This document shows positions 1-11,548 of a stretch of 64,000 bases of DNA, piece after piece (within the stretch, counting starts at the first letter, position 1; each line of letters begins with the position of its first letter). A program made the position numbers and the translations under genes. The notes under the pieces are model-generated. The model made no database searches. It was not told where the DNA came from and was given only the letters and a program-made list of their open reading frames with translations. The stretch is from Brachypodium distachyon (Eukaryota; Streptophyta; Magnoliopsida; Poales; Poaceae): contig NC_016133.3 in the NCBI RefSeq assembly GCF_000005505.3, forward strand, positions 47,333,237-47,397,236, given 5' to 3'.

Positions 1-3000
1 ATTGTTGTGCGCTGATGGTTGCTGCATGATAGATCGCAGGATGGTAAGTTATATACCCAGACGCTACTTTTTCAATACGTTCAAGTCTAGTATGAGTACA
101 TTACGAAGTACAACTATTTTATCCTAACAATCAATGAATTGCAACATCTGTGGCTCATTTCACATACCTACTACCATTACTTCGGGCTACATGTCACAGA
201 ATTATCAACTTCTAGAAGTTTCTTTGAATTTGTCTCAGCATTATGAATTGCTGTTTGAACTTCACTGCCACAGTTTGAGATAGCGGTACTGCAGTAGTAG
301 TTCGGTGAAACTTATTCGATCATATAAATAGCTGAAGGGGAAATAATACCGCAACAATTTCCATGTCATACAAACACAAGTGCATGTCTCTTGAGCAAGT
401 CTTAGAGAAGTTCAAACAAGTTTCATGTCTGTTTCGGCTCTCCGCAAAGTTCAGAGTATTTTTAAATTTTGTTTACTTTTGAAGAAGTGATAGCTACATG
501 ATCTCTTTGCCTACTTTGAGGAGAAAAGCAGTGATGCCCTTTCAAAAAAAAGAGGGAAAACGTAGAGATAGTTCTGTGAAATTTACTTCTATAATTACCA
601 GTGTCTAACATTTTATTGATTGGAGTGCAAATATTATGGTTGGAGTCATCTAGGTCTAAAGCTTTTGGCTTTGAGCAAGAGCGGTTGTGTTTTGCCGATC
701 GCTTGCTTGCTAGCTTTCAGGCACACCACTCACTCAGTTCGATTGATCATTCGACAGCCTACCTACACACCATGGTGTGTGTGTGATATTTAACTCATAC
801 GTCTAGTGCTCTAACATTGCTGCTTAAGGCACTGTTTGGCATCGTAGTGGATTACGATAATCATGTAGACCTAACCTGCTTGTCCATATTTTACAGTTTG
901 CTTAACCAACTATTTCCCACTTACATAGCTATTTTTCCACATCAGATTAGACAATATGTTCAGCAACCCCAAACTGACGGCAAGTCTAAGATTTTGGATG
1001 CTTTAATGATTTGCTTGCTTTCGTCTTCTCTGTCCTGAGTCATACCTTTGTTGTGGTTTCAATGATTGGATAAATATGTACGGTGCCTGTTTGTTCATTA
1101 CTATTGGGCATGCAAATTTCAGTGCCTGTTGTGCGGTATGGATTTTCATGCCTCGTAATATTTTGTTTCCATCAGAATTCTGCTTGCCTGGGCTTTGTGA
1201 TGTTCTATTTTTCATACCACACTGGTGCAATCGATTTGTTATTCCCGAGGTACCAGAGTGCAGTTTCCTTTGGAACTAAAGTTGAACCAGGTTTTCTGAA
1301 CGGTCCAAAAGCAAATCTAAATATACCCAAATGCCATACTTTTAATTGGCGTGGTCCAATTAATTGTCCAAATCCAAAATCCAAAATGTCCCAACGCTCA
1401 TTGTGTCCACTGGTCCATGGGCATGGACTACCCAAGTCCATTAACACCTCCAGGTGTTACACCCAAATCTTGTTGGGGCATCTGCATGTGAACAATTTGC
1501 ATGAAAACTGATACTCCTATCTCTTGCATTCTACTGATGGCTATACAATAACATTGTTTACTCTCGGTAGCCTTATACAGGGACATGCACGGCACTACCT
1601 TAAATTCTGCAAAAATGTGTCCATTTCTTTCTTGCTTTGATTCAGTATGTGCAGAATAGAATTATGACTAATACAAAAAAATCGTTTCTCTGTTAATGAT
1701 GTCTAGTGGCCTTGTAAGCATTTGTTGGATGAATATCTTTTTTGCCCTCCTTGCCACTGACTTCTGTGTATGCATGTGTACTCCTCTCTCTGTGAGTTAC
1801 CGATGGATACGTATTTTGTATTACCTGACTAAAATGCCATATTGGTTTCTATCAGAGGTTCTTTTGCTCATTCTCATCATCCTTTTGTAGGGTGTGTATG
1901 GTTACCCCATCGAAATTCAATCCCTTTTCTTCATGGCACTGAGGTGTGCTCTTCTCATGCTCAAGCATGATGCTGAAGGGAAAGACTTCGTGGAGCGGAT
2001 TGCAACTCGTCTCCATGCTTTAAGTTATCACATGCGGAGCTATTTTTGGCTGGATTTCCAGCAGCTAAATGATATTTATCGTTACAAGACTGAAGAATAT
2101 TCCCACACAGCTGTCAACAAATTCAACGTCATTCCAGATTCTATTCCGGACTGGCTATTTGATTTTATGCCTTGTCAGGGTGGGTTTTTTGTTGGTAATG
2201 TCAGTCCTGCAAGGATGGACTTCCGTTGGTTTGCACTTGGAAACATGATTGCCATAGTATCATCTCTCGCTACACCTGAGCAATCTATGGCCATAATGGA
2301 TCTTATTGAGGAGCGCTGGGAAGAGCTAATTGGTGAAATGCCTCTGAAGATATGCTATCCTGCTATCGAGAACCATGAATGGCGAATTGTGACCGGATGT
2401 GACCCGAAAAATACGAGATGGAGTTACCACAATGGAGGATCTTGGCCAGGTTAGCAAGCTTTGTATTACTTGGATCGCTCAATGTGATTATTTCTAGTTT
2501 TATATGTGAAAACTATCCTGCTTTGTTTTTTTTTGTGTTTTCTGTGACTTACATTCTAAATGATATTTAATGATAACCATGATAACAGTATCTGCTAGCA
2601 CAGAAAGGAGCGTAATGCTATGAACAAGATGAATTGTGATCTATACCATTCGTCTGCTGCTCTGTTCTTAACCAATTTCTTCTGTGTGCTGATAAGAACA
2701 AGGCCCTTATTGAATGTGCTGCATTTATGTTTTTCCCTTCATTTAGTGTGTGCATCAAATCTAGATGAACACTCATTTTCTAGTAGATATCTATAACATG
2801 ACATATTGATTCAATGATTCAAACTTGGACAATCATTATATTCAAGTTTGTTTTATAATACATGAAATGTTGTTCCTGCAGTACTTCTCTGGCTGCTCAC
2901 CGCAGCAAGCATCAAAACTGGACGGCCGCAGATTGCAAGAAGAGCAATTGACCTAGCTGAGAGGAGGCTGTTGAAGGACGGCTGGCCTGAGTATTATGAT

Positions 3001-3177
3001 GGGAAGCTTGGAAAATACGTTGGCAAGCAGGCAAGAAAATTCCAGACTTGGTCCATTGCAGGATATTTGGTTGCAAAGATGCTGCTGGAGGACCCTTCGC
3101 ATCTTGGCATGATAGCCCTGGAGGAGGACAAGGCGATGAAGCCTGTTTTGAGAAGGTCCGCCTCATGGACAAACTAA
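1..3177 (+). CDS. Alkaline/neutral invertase (GH100), 3' end of gene
   Basis: Cytosolic-type alkaline/neutral invertase, which hydrolyses sucrose to glucose and fructose; the family lacks the secretion features of acid invertases. Visible exons are 1-43 (frame from base 2, ends CCMIDRRM), 1891-2449 and 2882-3177, with introns 44-1890 and 2450-2881. They join in frame to give the last 298 residues; the N-terminal part lies left of the window. Family blocks seen include [48 protein letters not shown] and the C-terminal KRSASWT-like end (here LRRSASWTN). The first visible intron is long (1.85 kb) and holds no recognisable gene. No frameshift is seen, so the gene looks functional. Family assignment is firm; the isoform (CINV1/2-like against an organellar paralogue) cannot be decided without the N-terminus. 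Confidence 0.93.
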
Positions 3178-4049
3178 GATATCGACGAATACTTTTAGGG
3201 GAGCAAAGTCGGATTGAAACACGAATTCTTTCGGGTAGGACATCTCTGCTCATCCCTTCCTTTGACTTTCCTAACCGGAAAGGTTTATTTTCCACTGGAT
3301 TCCTTGGTTGTACAATATCCCAGCTCATTCCTTGAGTCAAAAAAGAAGCAATTGTGGAAGTGAGCGTTTTGTTTTCTCGTGTTTTCTTTCACTCCATTGT
3401 AAGAAGATACTCTGATTCTTGCTTGGGTCACCCTGAAGTTATGGATCCTTTTGGTTGGACTCAAACTTTGTTGTATGAGTTGACTATATAGATGAGTAGG
3501 CTGATTCCAGCTCTCTGTGATGAACAGAAGTGCCACTCTAACGAATAAAGATCTCCCCATTTTCTGCAGTGCTACATGCCTGCGAATCAATTGCCTTCAG
3601 TGTGCTGCCTATGATCTCTCAAGGCGGGTCAAAGTGTGCGTGCTGTGCTACTTTCTTGTAACTTTCAAGTTGTACTTGTGTTCAAGAAAAAATGCTCAAA
3701 AGATTCCTTATTTTCTAATAAATTATCGTCTTATTTTTTTTACCAGAAATAAAAATTGTTTCTCGGCTTTGTATGAAGTTTGGTCAAAGTACATGTTGCC
3801 TTTTCATGCTTATATCTATGTGAGTTGTGAGATAGACTCAAATGAAAAGGAAATAAAAAAATCAGGATTTATTTTATGTCAAGCAACATGTAAAGTTATG
3901 TTCTCGTGACAACGGTAAGTGGTGATGCTTATTTCATTATTATTTTTAAATCACAGTTTTCTTTTTATCAATCAAGGTAACCATAGCAAAAAGAAAACTA
4001 AATTTTGGTTTGGTTTTGGTTTTAGTTCGGTTTTTGCACATCATGATAA
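3178..4049. other. Invertase 3' UTR and AT-rich spacer
   Basis: The first few hundred bases after the TAA are probably 3' UTR; an AATAAA lies at about 3543. The remainder is AT-rich with no coding signal that I can support. Confidence 0.5.
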
Positions 4050-4332
4050 GGGTATCTTCAACAGAGTACGAATATATAGGTCCATGTCATCACTTCTCTC
4101 TACATCCTCATGTCATCTCTTCTTTATTATATAGGGGGTGTTTTCTTTTATACTTTTTTCTTAACTATCTGGCCTATTGTTATCTTCTTTTTTAGTTTTG
4201 GTATCCGTGTCCTAGTGGTATCTTGGAGAGAAAACATCTTTTATTTTTCCATCAACCTTTCTCTTCCACATCAGATTAGAGTAAGAGAGAGAAGTTATAG
4301 TACATTCTGACCATGCCTTGTTGGAGATGTCC
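4050..4332. mobile_element. Tourist/Harbinger-type MITE (283 bp)
   Basis: Terminal inverted repeats are GGGTATCTTCAACA at the left and TGTTGGAGATGTCC at the right. A 3-bp duplication TAA flanks both ends (4047-4049 and 4333-4335), the usual target of PIF/Harbinger elements. There is no transposase, so it is non-autonomous. Confidence 0.75.
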
Positions 4333-4335
4333 TAA

Positions 4336-5690
4336 TATATCCCATGTCACTATGTCAGCGCTAAAACCACTCGGGACAATGGTTTATCTGAGAGCGCAAA
4401 TGAAATCAAATTTAACTATATGACCATTTGTCCAATGGTGTACATTGGAGGATGAAATATGAGGGACTCTTCTTTCTCCCTTCGCGCTCTTTCTCCTCTG
4501 CACCTCCTAGCCTCCGTCCTCAAAATTTCCCTCGCCGTCCTCTCTTCTCCGTCGGCGTTGTTGGTTGGAAAAAGAGGAGGAGAGGGCTCCGACTCTTAGA
4601 TCCTCGCAGTATTATGTCCGTAGCTGCCTTAGAGGCTCTCGGTATGTTGTCTGCTATCCGTGCGGTCGCTAGTTTGGAGCACCAGTGGCAGCGGCGGTTG
4701 GTTCAATAGTGACAAGGTTTTTCCCGGTGGAGATGCTAGAGAAGGCCTCCTTATGCCGCACTTCCAGAAGGATGGCTGTCCCAATAAGCTCCCTTCCCAC
4801 TGTTTTTTCTTTGATTATCTTTTCTACTTTTAAATCTCAATCTCGTCGGTCTTATGTATAACCTTATTTACTGACCCTCTTCAATGCTCTGATTTGGATG
4901 CTTGGCAATTAGAACCAATCGGTAGAAAGGGATTGAATGGTTTCTCCATATTCTCACGACACCCTTCTCTTGTTGTTGGTGTCGTTTGGCCTTTGCTTAC
5001 ATCCTCTTCAACCTCCGCCTTCGGAGGCCCCAATTTGGGAATTTGGATGAGACAGTTTGGCAGCCGATCCACTACGGTGCTTTTCCTGCCCTCCGGTATC
5101 ATTTCCCTACTGAAGGGGTTCTTTCGCTTCTCGGGCATTGGGATCTTCTCATGGTTTGGCTTTGGTGTTTTCTTATTTCTCCATCACAGAGGCAGCTAGT
5201 CTGCCAGAGCCTTCGCTTTGCTGATGACGACCAGTGTTGCAACTTGTCGACAATCGTCCAGCAATGCCGGCGATAAAGTACCGTGGCAGACACGTGGACG
5301 GTCCAATAGGCCATTGTGGCAAGCAGCTCGAGAAAAGTATAAGGACATGGGGTGGTTGCCTATGTTTTTCTGGACTTCAAATTATGTTGAGTTGTTCGGT
5401 GGGATTTTTACCTACTCTTTTTCTTTGATATGAAGCCGGACCTTTATTTATTTATTTCTGAAATAAATCTAGAGCACGAACGGTTAAAGTAAATCACAGG
5501 CCCAGAGCCCAGGCCTGCAGCCATAGCAATACCAGCCCAGTCGATCGACCAGCCTCTAATCTCTATCCGTCGTCCAAGTCCTCGCTTAAAAAAAAGAAGA
5601 AAAAAAATCCGTCCAAGTCCAGTTTTCCCGAAAGAAAATTCCGCTGCCGTCCCCTCCTCCTCCGCCTCCGCTCGAGATCTCGATCCCGCC
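4336..5690. other. Spacer and 5' flank of the TRAPPC12-like gene
   Basis: About 4440-5440 is richer in C and G than the preceding spacer and has short unrelated reading frames on both strands, with no family I recognise; it may be a decayed transposon. About 5440-5690 should contain the promoter and 5' UTR of the next gene. No clear TATA box could be fixed. Confidence 0.4.
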
Positions 5691-6671
5691 ATGTCTGCCG
5701 CTTCCTCCCCGGACCCTCCTCGGTCTCCGGCGACCTCCGCCGCCGCCGCCGCTTTGCCCGACCTCTCCATCCCCCACGACCTAGCCACGCGCGGACAGTG
5801 GCAAGCGCTGCTCGCGCACCTCGCCCACCCCTCCCGCACCCACCACCCGCACCACCGCCTCCTCCTATCCGCGCTCTCGGCGCTCTCCCTCGCCAAGCTC
5901 CGCCGCTTCCCCGACGCCGCCGCGCTCCTCGCATCACTCCATCCTGACCCCGCCTGCCCGCCGCCGCCCTTCCTCCTCCGCCTCCTTCACGCTCTCCTCC
6001 CGCTTTTCTTCCCCGACCGCCCCCTCGCGCTCGACCGCCTCTACACCCTCCTCTCCTCCGTCCGCGCCCGCCCCGACGCCCAGCATCCCGAGTGGCGCCG
6101 TCGTGACGCCCTCGTCACGTCCCTCCTCGCCTCCGATCACCTCGCCCACCGCGAGTTCGATGTTGCCCTCGCCCTCATCGCCGACCTCGCCGCCCGCGAG
6201 CCAGACAACCCGGTCCTGCTCTCCCGCCTCGCCTATGCCCACCTTCAGATCGGCAACCTCGCCGCCGCTTCTGCCGTCTTCCGACACGTGGAATCCGTCG
6301 CGGCCAACGACCCCTCGCACGCCAACCTCCTCGCTCGCAACCGCGCCCTCGAGTGCATCGTGGCCAAGGACTATGCGGCGGCAGTGCGGGAGTACGAGCG
6401 CTGCCTGGAGGTGGACCCTGCGGATGCCATCGCCTTGAACAACAAGGCGCTGTGCCTCATGTACTCGCGGGACCTCGGTGACGCCATCAAGGTGCTTGAG
6501 GGCGCGCTGGAGAGGGTGCCCACGGCGGCGCTCAATGAGACGGTGGTGGTCAACCTGTGTAGCATGTACGAGCTTGCCTTTGTCAACCACAGCGAGGTCA
6601 AGCGAACCCTGGCCGACTGGATCACAAGGGTGGCGCCTGACGACTTTGATAAGTCCTGCACACGAATGTAG
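5691..6671 (+). CDS. TRAPPC12: TRAPPC12-like TPR protein, single exon (326 aa)
   Basis: Plant homologue of trafficking protein particle complex subunit 12, a TPR protein of the TRAPP tether that acts in ER-Golgi vesicle traffic. The 326-residue ORF has no introns. The N-terminal third is Pro/Ala/Ser- and Leu-rich, from very GC-rich codons. Helical TPR-like repeats run from about residue 150 to 300, with motifs such as LSRLAYAHLQIGNLAAA and AIALNNKALCLMYSRDLGDA. The ending NLCSMYELAFVNHSEVK fits the conserved C-terminus of TRAPPC12 (family form NLC-MYEL). The ATG at 5691 lies in a GCC-rich context (GCCATGTC) and is the first in frame. It is shorter than animal TRAPPC12, which has an extra N-terminal region; this is usual in plants. 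A generic TPR protein is the alternative. Confidence 0.82.
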   Translation: MSAASSPDPPRSPATSAAAAALPDLSIPHDLATRGQWQALLAHLAHPSRTHHPHHRLLLSALSALSLAKLRRFPDAAALLASLHPDPACPPPPFLLRLLHALLPLFFPDRPLALDRLYTLLSSVRARPDAQHPEWRRRDALVTSLLASDHLAHREFDVALALIADLAAREPDNPVLLSRLAYAHLQIGNLAAASAVFRHVESVAANDPSHANLLARNRALECIVAKDYAAAVREYERCLEVDPADAIALNNKALCLMYSRDLGDAIKVLEGALERVPTAALNETVVVNLCSMYELAFVNHSEVKRTLADWITRVAPDDFDKSCTRM

Positions 6672-7659
6672 GAGGTACTACTGGTTACTACAATTCATCA
6701 TTGAATTATTTCACCATACTGGTAGGATGTGCTCTATGGCAGAGAGACGGTATTCTATAGTTGTCACATTGTAATTCGATTGTTCATGTTTCTGTGGCAT
6801 TTAAAGATTTTCTTAGTGAAAATTGTGTGGTTGTACCGTTTTATGACTTGCTCCACTTGAATGTACAATGTGGGTAACAAATGTGGAGTGATCGTTCGTG
6901 TTTGGAATACACATGCATACTTTATAATGCTTTAATATGTGCTAGAGGATTTAAGCTTGAAATACAATAATCCTATGTTTTCGTGTTTGATGATGAGTTT
7001 GTTCCTATTGTTATGCATATTGGAAGCAATTCGACATTGTAATGTTAGGTTCTACCTCTGCATCGTGATAAAATTATGTCATTGTGATCATTGCAAAATT
7101 GAAGAAAATCTTAATTAAATCCTGTAAGGTGGCACATATGCAATAATATATTTTGTCGTCAAAAGAATATCGCCGGTTGGTGAAATATAGAATATTTTCC
7201 AGTAGTCTAACAATTCACCCTACCACCCTCACACCGGGTGGTCTGACTTTTAGCTATTATCAACACGTTGGTATGCTTTTCAATTTGCAGTTTGATCCAG
7301 TATGGTCATACACATACTATAATGACAACTATGGCTGATTTTCCTATGAGAAAATGACCTATTTGTACTTGAACTGTGTAAGTATTATCAATAAAACTTC
7401 AGCTTTGCAGCACGCCCCCTTTGAAGAAAAGAAGCACATAAACACTATAACACATAAATTGGAATAGTTAAGCACTAAAAAGAGTAAGTAAACTCTTATG
7501 GTTGCACTAGCATCTTTCAAAAGGTGGTGAGCACCTCAAATCTTCCGTTCCCAAATGATCATTTGAACTTAATCGCTGATACCCACAGTGATGCCACTAA
7601 GTTCCATACTTCATGGATGCCAAAATAAATCGGTATGAGGTGTCAACGGCATTGTTGAG
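6672..7659. other. 3' UTR and AT-rich spacer
   Basis: Probably includes the 3' UTR of the TRAPPC12-like gene up to about 6850. Beyond that it is AT-rich with no gene or repeat I can define. Confidence 0.45.
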
Positions 7660-8900
7660 CTCGGTGTTGTAACTGTCAGTCCAACTACTCTCAATGTGAA
7701 ACTTGTTCCGAGACATAGTGCCATGAAGGTGATGTCACCAGCTGACTATCTTGGTGTTAAGATCCTTGCAAGTTGTCCTCAAACTGACATTCTTTTCACT
7801 TCACGCAAGGGGACTCATGCTTACAGTTCTGTCCAGATATTGGTTGGCACCTTGAAGAAGGCCTGTAAGCTTGGAAATTCTGCACCATCTATGCAAGTGA
7901 TCAGAACGTCTCTTGCTTCTATGGTCCCTTCCTCTAGCTAATCAGATTCAAACACGTTCCAGATCAAAGTACATCTTCCGAAGTGCATGTATCCTTTGGT
8001 TGCAAATACTTTTCTGCAGGCCTGTTTAATGGGGTACAAAGATGTGGATTCAGAAGGGTAGTGATGTGATAGATGATCTTGTCTAGCGGTTGGCCTAATG
8101 TCACAATCTTCTGAACCTGGAAACCACAAAGCGGGATGACAAGGCTGGTGGACTGGTGCATGGGAGGGGAGTGGAGATTCAGACACTTGATGTTACTTGA
8201 GCATCTGGTATGTACCAGTTGCACTTGATCTGTTCTAATTTTGCACTTCCTTAATTTTCCTATTCTACTGTACTTCACGTTTTTAATAGAACCAGTTATG
8301 TCCATTTTCTGTTTTTTGTCCTTTTGTTTCCTGAGAGATCGACTTTATTTCCTTTCAATGATACATTAGAAACAGAAGGTGATAGCACGGTGGTTAATTG
8401 ATTTCAACTGGTCCACACATTACTATTTTCCCAGTGAAAAAACCAAAGGGACAACATCACAATGAAGATCTGAAAAGTGTGCAGCGATGGGAGGTTCTTG
8501 CCGAAGATGACAGTGATGCTTCATTTCTCGAGGGCATCGCAGATGCGGGCATCATCATCAGGAACATGCCGCTAGTGCAGAGGAAGCAGAAGTGCCTGTG
8601 TGTATGGATGGAAGGTATGTGGTTGCGCTCAAGGAAAGGAAGGGAGTGTGGTTGCGCTCAAGGAAAGGAGGCTGGAAGTGCCAGATCTTTGCTTCGGTAT
8701 ATCTTCTCTGAGCTGAAGGGATTGTTCAGGCTTGGTCCAAACGTGCGAACGATTAGAAGACTTAAACAAAGTAACCCATGAATTAGCTCAGTTAGCTAGG
8801 AAGAATAATTCTGCTGTTTGGCAGCCTGTCTCCCCTCCTGCAGCATAAATGTGCTTCTGCATATTGATTGTAATCATCTTATTTCTCGATCAATAAAGCT
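7660..8900 (+). pseudogene. Unrecognised coding-like block, possibly a gene relic
   Basis: Two open stretches on the plus strand look coding in composition. The first (about 7660-7941) contains LNVKLVPRHSAMKVMSPADY and TDILFTSRKGTHAYSSVQI. The second (about 8430-8781) contains VQRWEVLAEDDSDASFLEGI and a basic tail. An AATAAA at 8892-8897 follows. I do not recognise the family. The stretches could be exons of a short gene or remnants of a decayed one. No start codon with good context or complete splice set joins them. A 24-bp direct duplication (near 8617-8665) disrupts the second part, which argues for decay. No function is proposed. Confidence 0.3.
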
Positions 8901-9358
8901 CACGTGATATTTCGAAGAGCGACTCATCCTCGAGACTTGGTAGTTGTCGAAGGGTAAACAACAAATTTGTAATTATAAGATATATAGCGTACTGCTGTTG
9001 GTTTACATGTGATGTGACTAATGATGGATGCAAAAATACTTCTAAATTAGGCCAGGCTAGTCCAGTGACGCTGCCTTCTTGTTCTGCCGTTTGTGCTTAA
9101 TTGTTTTCCCCTAACCTGGTCAGTTCTGGAGTGCAAATCAAATAACTTTACATGAATGACATATATAAACAGGGGATAGTAACTGGCAGGACAGACAAGG
9201 GGAGAGGTCAAAGCTGAGCCTCCCCAAGGCAGGCGGCATGTCAAATGAAGATCAGGAAACAATCCTCATCCCCAGGTTCCCCTCTCTACAGCAGCCTTCT
9301 CTTCTCCTGCTGCAGGAATTCCTCGAGTTTAGTCTTGCAGATGATAACCACCAGACTG
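8901..9358. other. Intergenic / PDIL5-2 3' UTR
   Basis: Between the unknown block and the stop codon of the minus-strand gene. The part next to 9358 is probably the 3' UTR of that gene; nothing else is seen. Confidence 0.45.
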
Positions 9359-11548
9359 TCATTCTTGATGGGCTCGTGCTGGCCAACGATCTTCCTCGCC
9401 TTGCCCGGAAAAATACATCAGCACAACAAGAACAGCAACCAGGAACAGGAGGATGTACATGGCATTAACCCCGAGAATTGTTGGGGAACGGCCGCCCAAT
9501 TTCTTCTTTGTTGTTCTGCCTGCTCTATATCCTTCAAGAAAACGGCTAATTTGGGATCCATGGTCACCATCTTCCAGGTTCTCTGAACCCTGAACCTGCA
9601 ACAACAAGCATTTCAATTTTCAATCAATAACATGGCACAGCTAAACAGTAAACAAGATGGCAATGCCAAAAGTCAAGTTTATTAAAGTTGGGGTGTAACC
9701 AAACAAATACGAAGGGATCACTTTGATAAAGAAAATGTCATGGCAAGCAGATGTGCAATTTCATATCTATATAGTACAATGTAACATGCATGTAAGAAAA
9801 TATACAGACTTCTTGTTGCAGAAGAAAGACACTCCTTTGAAATTTGCTGCTGATATCATTATGAAACTAACAGGGATAAAACAGTTCTCTACTTACCACT
9901 TCATACTCCTCATTTCTGTCCCAGACTACCATCCTTGGCAACCGCGAGCTCTCTGAATCATGAAAAGGCTCGGTGAATTCCTCCCACTGCTTGACTCCCA
10001 CGTATCCAAACACGAGATCATGGTTTGCGTTGGCTGCAGACCTCAATACCTTTATCAACTGCATGGAATTTTCATCAGACTCATCCTCCAAAACTGTAAG
10101 AACAACTTTCCTCTCATCGTCTTTCAACATCTTAACAGTCTCAGCATTGATGGGCACAGTTAAAGGCAGTAGGGATTGCCGTATAAAATCTTCCAAAAAG
10201 GTCCCTGCATCCACAACAATTATTGCTATGTACCATCAGTCTGGAGAAGACATGCATTACAAAACAGAGTATGAACATTTGGGTAAACTAGGTGAATTGC
10301 ATGAATTAACAAGAAATATAAAGAATAGTTATCCAAGCATACCTTCGAATGGGCCATAGAAAACACTTTGCTCGTTATACTTCGGGTTGAGAGAAACCAA
10401 TGCTGGAATCTTGTCAAAATCATACACAACCATCATATCCTCGGAGAAATCCTTGGCTGCAGCAAACCATGCCTTCCTTTTGTACCTCGTTCCATACTCA
10501 ACAATAGATGATTCATCCACCCCAAATCCAATAAATAATGGAAAACCCACACCAGCATCCTGAACAAAGCTTTTGATTGCTGAATCGGACCCGAGAACAG
10601 AAAAATCAGGTGCAACGAGCTTCTTAAGGCTCTGGATGAGTAGATCGGCCTTCCTGGAACCAGTATACTCCGTGGGGACTCCATGGTCAAAAAGCATCAG
10701 AGTAGGGAAGCCACTGCATTCATGAAAAACAGAAATCGATACACTCTAAATTTGAATTTGAACCAACAAGTAGAGGTAATCGATCAGATCAGGTCGCTTA
10801 CTCTACTCCATATTTGGACCCAAGTTTCTTATACTTCTCAGCATCTACTTTTGCAACTACAACGGGCGTGCTCAGCCCAGCAAGCACTGGAGCAGCTTCA
10901 TCCAACTGCACAAAGGCAACAGGAAGGAGAGCTTATCAGTTCACATCGAGGCAGACCGCATGGATGCAGGAATACTGGAAACGAAGTGATAGTGCCATGC
11001 TCTGTCTTGTGATGGTCATATTTACAAGCAAGAAGGAGCTGAGTGGAATAGTAAGTAGATCTGAGACGCGCCGGTGCCAATTTCGTTTTGTCTCTACAAC
11101 TCAATTCAAACCTTGTATCTGAACAATCACCAGTACTACCGAGCATCATTGAAGGATCTCACTTTCCCTGTCGGCGCTAAGCTGCCTTAGCCGAATCGCA
11201 TTTTCCCTTGCACTCTTGAGTCTGGAGTCTCTTCTACCAAACGTTGGTGGGAGCGGATCGCGCGGGACGGAATGGAGGCGCGGGCGGGTAGGGTACCTGT
11301 GGGGAGAGGCGCTTGCAGTGACCGCACCAGGGGGCGTGGAAGTCCACGAAGAGGAAGTCGACGGCGGCCGCCGCCGCCTCGAAGTTGCTGTCATCCAGCT
11401 CCACCACGCTCCCGTCCTGGGGGATCTGGAACCCCGCCGGTTCCCCTCCGCCGCTCGACACGCAGGTCGTGGGCAGCAGCACGAGCACGAGCACGAGAGC
11501 GAGGAGAGGAAGCAGCCGCCGCAGCGACAGTGGCTTTCCCGCCGCCAT
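9359..11548 (-). CDS. PDIL5-2: Protein disulfide isomerase, PDIL5-2 type, membrane-anchored (423 aa)
   Basis: ER oxidoreductase that forms or isomerises disulfides in secretory proteins. Five exons on the minus strand: 11297-11548, 10802-10905, 10343-10713, 9897-10204, 9359-9595. All introns are GT-AG and the phases close to 1272 nt (423 aa). Residues 1-31 form a signal peptide (Leu/Val-rich core, TTCVSS cleavage area). One thioredoxin domain follows with active site WCGHC at 74-78. The central region carries b-type thioredoxin-like folds without a second active site. Near the C-terminus a hydrophobic segment (NAMYILLFLVAVLVVLMYF) makes a single membrane anchor. There is no KDEL-type tail (ends ARAHQE), as expected for a membrane-held isoform. 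The length agrees with what I recall for rice PDIL5-2; paralogue choice (5-2 against 5-3) is less sure than the family. Confidence 0.92.

Noticed and set aside
1083..1511. 142-codon frame inside invertase intron 1
   Set aside because: No domain and lies within a well-bounded intron; unrelated frames overlap it on both strands.
5444..6590. Antisense ORFs opposite the TRAPPC12-like gene
   Set aside because: Gly/Arg/Glu-rich shadow frames of GC-rich coding DNA.
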